Shown: positions 1 through 7,528 of the stretch, piece by piece | How positions within the stretch are numbered: the first letter of the stretch is position 1 | Layout: the number at the start of each line of letters is the position of its first letter | NCBI GenBank assembly: GCA_943324925.2 | Contig: CALPNL020000041.1 | Coordinates: 1-12,362 of the forward strand | From: Chitinophaga pinensis | Lineage (GTDB): Bacteria; Bacteroidota; Bacteroidia; Flavobacteriales; Flavobacteriaceae | Direction of reading: 5' to 3' | Length of the DNA stretch: 12,362 nucleotides | Translations under genes and position numbers: made by a program | The notes under the pieces: generated by a model | Told to the model about the DNA's origin: nothing | The model's input: the letters and a program-made list of their open reading frames with translations, nothing else | Database searches by the model: none

Positions 1-506
1 AAAATTAACGATTCGGTGGCTTTATTTTCATTTCCATTAAAAATAATTCCAGCAATAGTGAAACCTCTGTTTTTTATGGCTTCAATTGTTAAAAGCGTAT
101 GATTGATGCTTCCTAAATAATGTCTGGAAACAATTATAATTTTGTAATCAGGTTGAACCAAGTCGATAACAAAATCATTAGTATTTAATGGAACCAAAAC
201 GCCACCTGCACCTTCCACCACCAAATGATTTTTAGTTTTAGGCTCTTTAATATTTTTCAAATCGATCGTAATTCCATCTATTTCAGCTGCTAAATGCGGA
301 CTTGCGGGCGTATTTAGTTTATAGCTATTTTCGTGAATAACCGATTTATCATTTGAAATGTAATTCTGAATTTTACGACTGTCAGAATGGTCCAAATCTC
401 CCGCTTGAACCGGTTTCCAATAATCGGCCTCAAGCGCTTCGGTTATTATAGCTGAAGCGATTGTTTTACCTACATCGGTTGATATACCTGTTATAAATAA
501 TTTCAT
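1..506 (-). CDS. bioD: Dethiobiotin synthetase BioD, 3' end cut by window edge
   Basis: Translating the minus strand from the ATG at 504-506 gives 168 codons without a stop before the left edge; full-length BioD is usually slightly over 200 aa, so roughly the last 35-45 residues are missing. The product is the cytosolic enzyme that uses ATP and CO2 to close the ureido ring of 7,8-diaminononanoate, making dethiobiotin, the penultimate step of biotin synthesis. Seen in the sequence: N-terminal P-loop GISTDVGKT (residues 7-15), the KPVQAG substrate-binding segment (31-36), a SPHLAA stretch (69-74) and the EGAGG motif (98-102) followed by a Val-Pro-Leu turn. It lies 69 bp downstream of bioF on the same strand, so the two are probably one transcript, with bioA or other bio genes likely beyond the edge (inference). 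No frame damage is visible in the part present. Confidence 0.95.
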   Translation of the reverse strand, partial: MKLFITGISTDVGKTIASAIITEALEADYWKPVQAGDLDHSDSRKIQNYISNDKSVIHENSYKLNTPASPHLAAEIDGITIDLKNIKEPKTKNHLVVEGAGGVLVPLNTNDFVIDLVQPDYKIIIVSRHYLGSINHTLLTIEAIKNRGFTIAGIIFNGNENKATESLI

Positions 507-520
507 AGATACTATTTTAC

Positions 521-556
521 CGCAAAGTTCGCAAAGAAATCGCGAAGTTCGCAAGG
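521..556. repeat. Short tandem TTCGCAA-type repeat between bioF and bioD
   Basis: Two 16-bp copies, 521-536 (CGCAAAGTTCGCAAAG) and 541-556 (CGCGAAGTTCGCAAGG), differ at two bases and repeat with a 20-bp period; each copy is itself built from CGCAAAG/TTCGCAA half-units. The G+C content is clearly above that of the surrounding AT-rich spacer. The second copy also holds the near-palindrome GCGAAGTTCGC. I recall similar CGCAAAGTTCGCAAAG-like strings between genes in other flavobacterial chromosomes, but that is memory, not checked here. Function unknown; it lies inside the presumed bioF-bioD transcript. Confidence 0.6.
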
Positions 557-575
557 TAATTGATGTTAATATTTA

Positions 576-1730
576 TTAAAATAATATTGAGGCAAGAAAT
601 TGCAACACTTCCGAGATTTCTTCCTTAGAGTTATAACTGTGTAAACAAACTCGAATTCGTTCTTGCCCTTCAGGAACGGTAGGGGAAAGAATGGCTTTTA
701 CATCGAATCCTTTATCTTGAATTTGGCGCGCGCTATTTTTCACCTTCTGATTACCAGGAATAATCGCACTTTGAATTGCCGATTTACTTCGCACAAAAAG
801 AGGGTTTAAACCCAATTGTTTTTTTTCTTGATTGAAATGAATAATGTTTTCACGAAGTTTTTGAAGCGCTACTTTTTCAGTTTCCAAATGCTGATAAGCA
901 ATTAGAATAGTTGCTACTGAATGAGGCGAAAGCCCCGTGGTATATATAAAACTCCTAGCAAAATTGACTAAGTAATCTATTAGTTTTTGGGATCCTAAAA
1001 TAGCCGATCCATGGCAACCTAGCCCTTTTCCGAAAGTCATAATTCTTGCAAAAACTTCGTCTTGTAAACCTAACATTTGGACTAATCCTTCACCATGATC
1101 ACCAAAAACTCCTAAAGCGTGGGCTTCGTCTACAACTAAATAACAGTTGTATTTATTGCTAAGGGTAACTAGTTCTTCAAGGTTTGGCGTATCGCCATCC
1201 ATAGAAAAAACACTTTCAGTAACAATATAAATAGTCGTTAGGTCTTGAGATTTACTATTTAGGTTTTGGATTATTCGTTCTAAATCTTCGAAATCGTTGT
1301 GTTGAAACTTGAAGGATTTGGCATTGGATAGTTGAATTCCATCCCGAATGGACGCGTGTGCTAATTCGTCGAATAGTATAACGTCATTGCGTTGTGGAAC
1401 GGCATTAAAAAAACCAACATTGGCATCGTAACCGGAGTTAAATAGTAAAGCGCTTTCCGATTGATGAAATTTCGAAATGTAGTTTTCGGCGTCTTCATAA
1501 ACAGTATGATTTCCTGATAATAATCGGGATCCGGTCGCGCCATTTTGAATTATTTTATGATTGATTAGATAAGAATGGGTTTCCTTAAAAATGGATTCTG
1601 ATTTAGAAAATCCCAAATAATCATTGGATGCAAAATCTATTAAATGGTTGGAAAAGGCCAATTTTCGCAAAGAATTATTTTGCTCGCGTTGCTCTAATTT
1701 TAATATAAGTGATTTTGGAACCCTTTTCAT
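576..1730 (-). CDS. bioF: 8-amino-7-oxononanoate synthase (BioF)
   Basis: A 384-aa PLP-dependent alpha-oxoamine synthase that condenses pimeloyl-ACP/CoA with L-alanine to 8-amino-7-oxononanoate, the first committed step of biotin ring assembly, in the cytosol. Visible hallmarks: NDYLGF (36-41), GATGSRLLSGNHTVYEDAE (64-82), His125 in LAHAS expected to stack on PLP, the DEAH segment with Asp201 and His204, and TFGKGLG (232-238) with Lys235 as the Schiff-base lysine. The length is normal for the family. The related enzyme Kbl (2-amino-3-ketobutyrate CoA ligase) was considered because a threonine dehydrogenase lies upstream, but the GKGLGCHGSA and FARSFIYTTGLSP segments resemble BioF more, and bioD follows directly. 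The start is the ATG at 1728-1730, which fits the family N-terminus. No perfect -7 box lies in the 66-bp gap upstream, so it may be read through from the threonine dehydrogenase gene (inference). Confidence 0.94.
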   Translation of the reverse strand: MKRVPKSLILKLEQREQNNSLRKLAFSNHLIDFASNDYLGFSKSESIFKETHSYLINHKIIQNGATGSRLLSGNHTVYEDAENYISKFHQSESALLFNSGYDANVGFFNAVPQRNDVILFDELAHASIRDGIQLSNAKSFKFQHNDFEDLERIIQNLNSKSQDLTTIYIVTESVFSMDGDTPNLEELVTLSNKYNCYLVVDEAHALGVFGDHGEGLVQMLGLQDEVFARIMTFGKGLGCHGSAILGSQKLIDYLVNFARSFIYTTGLSPHSVATILIAYQHLETEKVALQKLRENIIHFNQEKKQLGLNPLFVRSKSAIQSAIIPGNQKVKNSARQIQDKGFDVKAILSPTVPEGQERIRVCLHSYNSKEEISEVLQFLASILF

Positions 1731-1796
1731 AGTGATATAAAAGTAAGTAACTTTATTTTGTTCTTATTTTAATAAGTAAGCGAAAAATAAGTTTAT

Positions 1797-2738
1797 TTAT
1801 TTTTTCAAATGGTCCAACATGTCTTTTGTCATGCTTGAAATGTCGAATTTATGATTCCAATTCCAATCTTCCCTTGCAGCGCTATCATCGATACTTGCTG
1901 GCCAACTATCAGCAATTTTTTGACGGAAGTCAGGGTGATAAGTAATCGTAAATTCCGGGATGTGTTTCTTAATTTCTTCTGCAATTTCAGTAGGCGTAAA
2001 ACTCATTGCAGCTAAATTGTAGGAAGAACGGATTATGATTTGCTCTTTAGGGCTTTGCATAATTTGGATGGTTGCGGCAATCGCATCTTCCATATACATC
2101 ATTGGCATTTTGGTTTCTGAAGATAAAAAACAATCGTATTTTTTCTTAGCAATAGCTTTGTGAAATATATCAACTGCATAATCAGTAGTCCCACCACCTG
2201 GAGGCGACGACCAGCTAATTAAGCCAGGATATCGAATACTTCTCACATCTACACCATAGCTATTGTAGTAATATTCGCACCATCTTTCCCCTGTTTGTTT
2301 GCTAATTCCGTATACGGTACTCGGTTCCATAATGGTATATTGAGGCGTATTTTCTCTTGGAGTGGTAGGACCAAAAACAGCAATACTTGAAGGCCAGAAT
2401 ATTTTTTTAATTTTTCCAGCTTTAGCCAAATTTAATACGTGAAAAAGGGAATTCATATTTAAATCCCAAGCAAATGCAGGGTTTTTTTCAGCTGTTGCCG
2501 ATAGTAATGCGGCCATCAAATAAACTTCATCAATTTCATGAACTTCTACAAGGTGTTGAATTTGATTAAAATCCAATGCATTGAGAACCTCAAACGGTCC
2601 AGAATTCACCACATCAATATTTAATTTTCTAATATCAGAAGCAATTACGTTTTCTACACCATAAATCTCTCGTAATTTCTGAGTTAGCTCAGTCCCGATT
2701 TGTCCGCAAGCCCCGATAATTAGAATTTTTGTAGCCAT
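1797..2738 (-). CDS. tdh: L-threonine 3-dehydrogenase, SDR (short-chain) type
   Basis: A 313-aa extended short-chain dehydrogenase with the Rossmann motif GACGQIG (9-15), first catalytic serine in WPSS (Ser117) and the YGISK motif with Tyr143 and Lys147. Segments typical of the SDR threonine dehydrogenases known from Flavobacterium frigidimaris and Thermoplasma rather than of sugar epimerases are present: IRYPGLISW (168-176), GGTTDYAVDIF (182-192), MPMMYMEDA (211-219) and YNLAAMSFTP (240-249). The expected reaction is NAD-dependent oxidation of L-threonine to 2-amino-3-ketobutyrate, which Kbl then splits to glycine and acetyl-CoA; no kbl is in the window. It is unrelated in fold family to the zinc MDR Tdh of E. 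coli. The start ATG has a perfect -7 box about 18 bp upstream. Automatic annotation often names this family 'NAD-dependent epimerase', which I consider less specific. Confidence 0.9.
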   Translation of the reverse strand: MATKILIIGACGQIGTELTQKLREIYGVENVIASDIRKLNIDVVNSGPFEVLNALDFNQIQHLVEVHEIDEVYLMAALLSATAEKNPAFAWDLNMNSLFHVLNLAKAGKIKKIFWPSSIAVFGPTTPRENTPQYTIMEPSTVYGISKQTGERWCEYYYNSYGVDVRSIRYPGLISWSSPPGGGTTDYAVDIFHKAIAKKKYDCFLSSETKMPMMYMEDAIAATIQIMQSPKEQIIIRSSYNLAAMSFTPTEIAEEIKKHIPEFTITYHPDFRQKIADSWPASIDDSAAREDWNWNHKFDISSMTKDMLDHLKK

Positions 2739-2755
2739 TTGAAATATTTAGACTA

Positions 2756-2763
2756 CAAATATA
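2756..2763 (-). promoter_or_regulatory. Putative -7 box (TATATTTG) for tdh
   Basis: On the minus strand this reads TATATTTG, a perfect match to the Bacteroidota sigma-ABfr -7 consensus TAnnTTTG. Its end lies 17 bp upstream of the threonine dehydrogenase ATG, implying a leader of roughly 12-15 nt. No clear TTTG -33 element is seen at 19-21 bp. Confidence 0.55.
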
Positions 2764-2832
2764 ACATTTTCGGATTTTAAAATCATTTTATGTGAGAATT
2801 ATTCAAAATTCGTATTTCTTGAATTACCTTTG

Positions 2833-2840
2833 TAACTTTG
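2833..2840 (+). promoter_or_regulatory. Putative -7 box (TAACTTTG) for the lipoprotein-mfd pair
   Basis: TAACTTTG matches the Bacteroidota -7 consensus TAnnTTTG exactly and ends 18 bp before the ATG at 2859. It also argues against the upstream in-frame TTG at 2838, which overlaps the box and would lie upstream of the transcript start. The -33 element is weak. The opposite-facing box for the threonine dehydrogenase gene is about 70 bp away, making this a divergent promoter region. Confidence 0.55.
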
Positions 2841-2858
2841 TGTCAAATAATTATAAAG

Positions 2859-3431
2859 ATGAAACTGCAAAATACGGCTCTTTTAGTAGCACTTCTCCTA
2901 TTTTTTTCTTGTCAAAATAACAAGGAACAGCGACTAATAGAGAATGCTAAAGACGCCAAAAAGAAAGAATCCATCTTTAATAACATCAATAAAGGGTGGA
3001 ACTTTAATGCTAGTCCGATAAACCCTGCTTCACAAGGCTTAGTGGCGATGTGGCCTGAGTGGCGCGGTTTTTTATTAGAACTGAATAGCAAACCTAAAAG
3101 TACCATTGGAGCATTCCAGAAAAAATCCAAAGAACTTTCAAAAAAAGTGGCAGAATTAAACAACAATATTCCAATAGCCTACGACAAACCGGAGATCAAA
3201 AGTCGAATCGCAGTATTGATTTCTAAAATAAATTCGCTGAATCTTTTCATTAATTTAGATGAAATCCCTGATAATAAAGTAGTTGCTTTGGTTTTAGAAA
3301 TAAATATTCAATTGCTATCACTTCAAAAACAATTGGATGAAATTGTCAGAAAAAGCATCATTCCTAAAGAAGAAGGAGAATCTGATTTGATTCAAATGTT
3401 AGATACTTCTAGAGCCATTCCAACCCGATAA
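2859..3431 (+). CDS. Small lipoprotein of unknown function, upstream of mfd
   Basis: A 190-aa protein I do not recognise. The N-terminus MKLQNTALLVALLLFFSC is a type II signal peptide: a Lys, a hydrophobic core and a lipobox ending in Cys18, which should be lipidated. The mature part is Lys/Glu/Asn-rich, has a Trp-rich patch (WNFN about 47-50, MWPEWRGF 64-71) and then mostly predicted helices (about 73-165) with hydrophobic heptad-like spacing, so a helical, possibly coiled-coil periplasmic or outer-membrane-anchored domain is likely (inference). The ATG at 2859 is chosen over the TTG at 2838 because it puts the signal peptide at the start and lies just downstream of a -7 box. Its stop is only 13 bp before mfd, so the two are probably co-transcribed, but nothing in the sequence links it to DNA repair. 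Confidence 0.85.
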   Translation: MKLQNTALLVALLLFFSCQNNKEQRLIENAKDAKKKESIFNNINKGWNFNASPINPASQGLVAMWPEWRGFLLELNSKPKSTIGAFQKKSKELSKKVAELNNNIPIAYDKPEIKSRIAVLISKINSLNLFINLDEIPDNKVVALVLEINIQLLSLQKQLDEIVRKSIIPKEEGESDLIQMLDTSRAIPTR

Positions 3432-3444
3432 AATAATATTTTAG

Positions 3445-6400
3445 TTGAGCAAATCAGTAGTAGTAGGGAAATATGACAAAGCCTCCAAGGTCAGTCAAAT
3501 TGCAGAATTTTTACAACAATCAGATAATAAAATTCACCTTAAAGGGTTAATTGGGTCTTCCTTATCGTTTGTTGTAAACTCCCTTTTTCATAAAAGCGAA
3601 CTTCCATTTTTAATGATTTTTGAAGATAAAGAAGCCGCCGCCTATTATCTTAACGATCTTGAACAATTAATAGGAGATAAAGAAGTCCTTTTTTATCCAG
3701 GGTCCTTTCGTATTCCTTACCAAATTGAAGAGGTGGATAATGTCAATGTGTTGCTTCGCGCGGAGGTTTTGAATCGAATCAACTCTCGAAAAAAACCAGC
3801 AATAATAGTTACTTATCCCGAATCGTTATTTGAAAAAGTAGTGACCAAAAAAGAGTTGGAAAAGAACACTTTAAAAGTGGCCGTGGGAGATAAAATTTCA
3901 ATCGATTTTATAAACGAAGTGCTTTTTGAATATGAATTTAAAAGAGTAGATTTCATCACTGAACCAGGCGAATTTTCTGTTCGAGGTGGAATTATAGATG
4001 TTTTTTCTTTTTCAAATGACAATCCGTATCGAATAGAATTTTTTGGAAATGAAGTTGATTCTATTCGAAGTTTTGATGTGGAAACGCAGCTATCAATTGA
4101 AAAAAAGAACAAAATTACTATTATACCAAATGTAGAAAACAAGTTTTTTCAAGAAGACCGCGAGAGTTTCTTGGATTATATTTCTTCCAATACCACCCTT
4201 TTTATTCAAAATACGGATGCGTTAATTTCAAAACTAGACTATTTATTTGCGAAAGCAGAAGAAGCCTACAGCAAATTAACCGGCGAAATAAAACACCTGG
4301 CACCCGAACAATTATTTTTAAATCAAAAGTCTTTTCTAAAAAAAGCTCTCGATTTTAAAGTAGTGGAAATGGGTTCCAAAGCTATTTTTAATTCTAACAA
4401 AACGGTTGAATTCCATATTCTCCCTCAGCCGTCATTTAATAAGCAGTTTGATTTATTGCTAAATAACTTAAATGACAATCATTTTAATGGGATAAAAAAT
4501 TATTTATTTTGTTCCAATGAGGCGCAGGCTAAACGGTTTCACGATATTTTTCAAACCTTGGATGAAGCCAATCACGAAAGTATTAGAAAGCAATATGACA
4601 CCATAAAATTGCCGCTATTTCAAGGATTTATTGACGAAGAACTTCAAATTGCTTGTTATACCGATCATCAAATTTTTGAGCGATATCATAAATTCAGTAT
4701 TAAAAATGGCTATGCAAAAAAGCAAAACATTACACTTCAGGAACTGACTAATTTATCGGTTGGCGATTATGTAACGCATATTGATCATGGAATTGGGAAG
4801 TTTGGCGGCTTACAAAAAATTCAGGTGGAAGGCAAAACCCAAGAAGCAATTAAACTGGTTTATGCCGATAATGATATCGTATATGTAAGTATTCACTCGT
4901 TATATAAAATTTCGAAATTCAACGGAAAAGACGGAACACCTCCTAAAATTTACAAATTAGGATCGAATGCTTGGAAGGTTTTAAAACAAAAAACAAAGGC
5001 CCGAGTTAAGCACATTGCGTTCAATTTAATTCAATTGTATGCCAAGCGAAGATTGGAAAAAGGATTTCAATTTCGTCCTGATAGTTATTTGCAATTAGAG
5101 CTTGAAAGCTCTTTTATATACGAAGATACGCCCGACCAAAACAAAGCCACTCAAGAAGTTAAAGCAGATATGGAAAGCGACCGGCCGATGGATCGATTGG
5201 TTTGCGGCGATGTAGGTTTTGGAAAAACAGAGGTTGCAATTCGTGCTGCATTTAAAGCCGTAGATAATGGAAAACAAGTGGCTGTTTTAGTACCAACAAC
5301 CATTTTGGCTTACCAACATTTTCGAACCTTTTCCGAAAGGTTAAAAGACATGCCTGTTTCGGTAGGTTATTTAAACCGTTTTAGAACGGCAAAGCAAAAA
5401 GCAGAAACGCTGAAAGATTTGGAGGAGGGAAAACTTGATATTCTAATTGGAACCCATCAATTGGTCAACAAAAACGTCGTTTTTAAAGATTTAAGGTTAC
5501 TTATTGTGGATGAAGAACAAAAGTTTGGGGTGAATGTGAAAGACAAGCTAAAAACGATTGCAGCCAATATTGACACACTGACATTAACGGCAACTCCAAT
5601 TCCGAGAACACTACAATTTTCATTGATGGCCGCCCGCGATTTATCTGTAATTACGACTCCGCCACCCAATCGTTACCCTATTGAAACCAACGTAATTGGG
5701 TTTAGTGAAGAGTCAATTCGAGACGCGATATCTTATGAAATTCAAAGAAACGGACAAGTTTTCTTTGTCAATAATCGAATTGAAAACATCAAAGAAGTGG
5801 CCGGAATGATTCAGCGATTGGTGCCAAACGCAAGAGTAGGGATTGGTCATGGCCAAATGGATGGCAAAAAATTAGAAGAATTAATGTTGGCTTTTATGAA
5901 TGGTGAATTCGATGTTTTAGTCGCTACAACCATCATAGAAAGTGGTTTGGACGTGCCCAATGCCAATACGATTTTCATCAATAATGCTAATAATTTTGGG
6001 ATTTCAGATTTGCATCAAATGCGGGGTCGAGTAGGGCGAAGCAACAAAAAAGCGTTTTGCTATTTCATCTGTCCGCCGTATTCTGCAATGACCGACGATG
6101 CTAGAAAACGAATCCAAGCTTTAGAACAATTTAGCGAATTGGGAGGGGGACTAAATATTGCTATGAAAGACCTAGAAATTCGTGGTGCAGGAGATTTATT
6201 AGGTGGCGAACAAAGTGGTTTCATTAATGAAATTGGTTTTGAAACCTATCAAAAAATTATGAATGAAGCCATTGAAGAATTAAAGGAAAACGAGTTCAAA
6301 GAACTGTATTCTGAAGAAAATAAAGCCATTGAAAAAACCTATGTAAAAGACCTGCAATTAGATACCGATTTCGAATTGTTGTTCCCAGATGAATATATCA

Positions 6401-6801
6401 ATAACATTACCGAACGCCTTAAATTGTATAATGAATTGAGCGTAATTAAAGACGAAAACGGATTGTTAGAATTCGAAAATAAACTGATAGATCGCTTTGG
6501 ACCTTTGCCAAAACAAGCTATTTCATTGTTAAATAGCATCAAAATAAAATGGGTTGCCACCCAATTAGGAATTGAAAAATTGGTAATGAAACAAGGCAAA
6601 ATGATTTGCTATTTTGTGTCCGATCAGCAATCAAGTTATTACCAATCGGGAAGATTCAGCCAGGTATTGCAATTTGTCCAAACCCAATCTAAATTGTGTA
6701 CTATGAAGGAAAAACAAACCCCAAATGGATTGCGATTGTTACTGACTTTTGAAAACGTAAAATCAATAAATAAGGCGTTGGAGTTGATCCAAATGATATA
6801 G
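3445..6801 (+). CDS. mfd: Transcription-repair coupling factor Mfd
   Basis: A 1118-aa cytosolic SF2 DNA translocase that displaces RNA polymerase stalled at lesions and recruits UvrA. Domains in order: an N-terminal UvrB-like region (about 1-350, with FYPGSF and GEFSVRGGIIDVF), the CarD-like RNA-polymerase-interacting domain starting near LSVGDYVTHIDHGIGKFGG (437-455), and the helicase core with Walker A GDVGFGKT (588-595, Lys594), the DEEQ box (689-692), TATPIPRT, TTIIESGLDVP (828-838) and QMRGRVGR (858-865). A C-terminal TRCF domain runs from about 970, with LLFPDEYINNITERLKLYNEL near its start. Length is normal. The start is TTG at 3445: an in-frame TAG directly precedes it, the next in-frame ATG is about 56 codons in and would remove conserved sequence, and I see no Shine-Dalgarno. 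It follows the lipoprotein gene by 13 bp and ends 2 bp from a convergent gene. Confidence 0.97.
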   Translation: MSKSVVVGKYDKASKVSQIAEFLQQSDNKIHLKGLIGSSLSFVVNSLFHKSELPFLMIFEDKEAAAYYLNDLEQLIGDKEVLFYPGSFRIPYQIEEVDNVNVLLRAEVLNRINSRKKPAIIVTYPESLFEKVVTKKELEKNTLKVAVGDKISIDFINEVLFEYEFKRVDFITEPGEFSVRGGIIDVFSFSNDNPYRIEFFGNEVDSIRSFDVETQLSIEKKNKITIIPNVENKFFQEDRESFLDYISSNTTLFIQNTDALISKLDYLFAKAEEAYSKLTGEIKHLAPEQLFLNQKSFLKKALDFKVVEMGSKAIFNSNKTVEFHILPQPSFNKQFDLLLNNLNDNHFNGIKNYLFCSNEAQAKRFHDIFQTLDEANHESIRKQYDTIKLPLFQGFIDEELQIACYTDHQIFERYHKFSIKNGYAKKQNITLQELTNLSVGDYVTHIDHGIGKFGGLQKIQVEGKTQEAIKLVYADNDIVYVSIHSLYKISKFNGKDGTPPKIYKLGSNAWKVLKQKTKARVKHIAFNLIQLYAKRRLEKGFQFRPDSYLQLELESSFIYEDTPDQNKATQEVKADMESDRPMDRLVCGDVGFGKTEVAIRAAFKAVDNGKQVAVLVPTTILAYQHFRTFSERLKDMPVSVGYLNRFRTAKQKAETLKDLEEGKLDILIGTHQLVNKNVVFKDLRLLIVDEEQKFGVNVKDKLKTIAANIDTLTLTATPIPRTLQFSLMAARDLSVITTPPPNRYPIETNVIGFSEESIRDAISYEIQRNGQVFFVNNRIENIKEVAGMIQRLVPNARVGIGHGQMDGKKLEELMLAFMNGEFDVLVATTIIESGLDVPNANTIFINNANNFGISDLHQMRGRVGRSNKKAFCYFICPPYSAMTDDARKRIQALEQFSELGGGLNIAMKDLEIRGAGDLLGGEQSGFINEIGFETYQKIMNEAIEELKENEFKELYSEENKAIEKTYVKDLQLDTDFELLFPDEYINNITERLKLYNELSVIKDENGLLEFENKLIDRFGPLPKQAISLLNSIKIKWVATQLGIEKLVMKQGKMICYFVSDQQSSYYQSGRFSQVLQFVQTQSKLCTMKEKQTPNGLRLLLTFENVKSINKALELIQMI

Positions 6802-6803
6802 TT

Positions 6804-7463
6804 TTATAACATTTTCAAATCCTTAATTACCCTAAAAGCAACATCTACCTCGTCATCGCTAACTAAAATGGTAAATTCATTAGAGGTTGAAATTACTTCA
6901 TTAATGATAATTCCTTCCCAAGCCAAACGCTGAAAAATAAAGTAGTAAATCCCTGGAATTACGGTGTTTTCTTTTGGTAATTTCACCGTTATGGAAGCTA
7001 AATTTTCTAGTTTTTGTATTTGTTTTTCGGAAGCAAAATGCTTCTCTACCAAGTGACCTACACTTTGGCTCACGATGATATTGGTTTCGCTAACGCCTTT
7101 TGATGAGGTGTAAAAAATATCAGGATTGCTGTTGATCTCCGAAATTAAATCGGCTTGTTTGGTCAAAATGGTGCTTGAAACCGCAAACGTGTAATCAATT
7201 AAAGAAGAGCGAACTGTAATTTCACCCAAGTTTTTCATCACTTTTGAAATCTTATGATTCAATCTAAAATCTAAATCTACAGAAAGGCGTTTTAGCGCCA
7301 TTACAATCGCCCCTTGTTTCACATCTTTTCCAAATTCCGATTCCAATTCAACCATCATATTTCTCGATAATGAAGTTAAATTGATAATGTTTTGGGATAA
7401 AGCACTTAATAAAAAAGGCTTTGTTTTGATATAATTTTCTACAATTGAAGAGACGGTTTTCAT
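6804..7463 (-). CDS. ACT-domain protein of unknown function (aspartate-kinase regulatory-like)
   Basis: A 219-aa protein whose C-terminus (about 155-217) shows the ACT pattern: strand LASITVKLP, a helix through IPGIYYFIFQRLAWEGI, strand IINEVISTSNEFTILVSDD and a final helix DVAFRVIKDL. This is the arrangement of the small-molecule-sensing ACT domains of aspartate kinases, so databases may call it 'aspartate kinase', but the kinase domain is absent and no catalytic residues are seen. Residues 79-145 (ITVRSS, then ETNIIVSQSVGHLVEKHF) may be a second, degenerate ACT copy. Residues 1-65 are helical and could be a winged-helix-like domain (KDVKQGAIVMALKRL). An amino-acid-responsive regulator or oligomeric sensor is plausible but is inference. 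A -7 box lies upstream. The 3' end nearly abuts mfd. Confidence 0.8.
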   Translation of the reverse strand: MKTVSSIVENYIKTKPFLLSALSQNIINLTSLSRNMMVELESEFGKDVKQGAIVMALKRLSVDLDFRLNHKISKVMKNLGEITVRSSLIDYTFAVSSTILTKQADLISEINSNPDIFYTSSKGVSETNIIVSQSVGHLVEKHFASEKQIQKLENLASITVKLPKENTVIPGIYYFIFQRLAWEGIIINEVISTSNEFTILVSDDEVDVAFRVIKDLKML

Positions 7464-7488
7464 TTTTTAATGATGTTTAAATGCGATG

Positions 7489-7496
7489 CAAATGTA
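7489..7496 (-). promoter_or_regulatory. Putative -7 box (TACATTTG) for the ACT-domain gene
   Basis: The minus strand reads TACATTTG, an exact match to TAnnTTTG, ending 25 bp upstream of the ACT-domain gene's ATG. It suggests this gene has its own promoter rather than depending only on readthrough from yraN, whose stop is 65 bp away. No good -33 element is seen. Confidence 0.5.
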
Positions 7497-7528
7497 TCAA
7501 TAAAAAACAAATTGTTATAAATATAACA

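Noticed and set aside
576..1730. Reading the alpha-oxoamine synthase as Kbl because of the neighbouring threonine dehydrogenase.
   Set aside because: The GKGLGCHGSA and RSFIYTTGLSP segments and the adjacent bioD fit BioF better.
1763..1776. Inverted repeat CTTATT-TT-AATAAG between tdh and bioF.
   Set aside because: Short, almost all A/T, 2-nt loop and no following U run; expected by chance in such AT-rich DNA.
2838..2858. Upstream TTG start for the lipoprotein gene.
   Set aside because: It overlaps the predicted -7 box and would push the signal peptide away from the N-terminus.
7513..7528. Inverted repeat TGTTAT-AAAT-ATAACA just after the yraN stop.
   Set aside because: A weak A/T stem with no U run, so not a convincing terminator; could be an operator but nothing else supports it.
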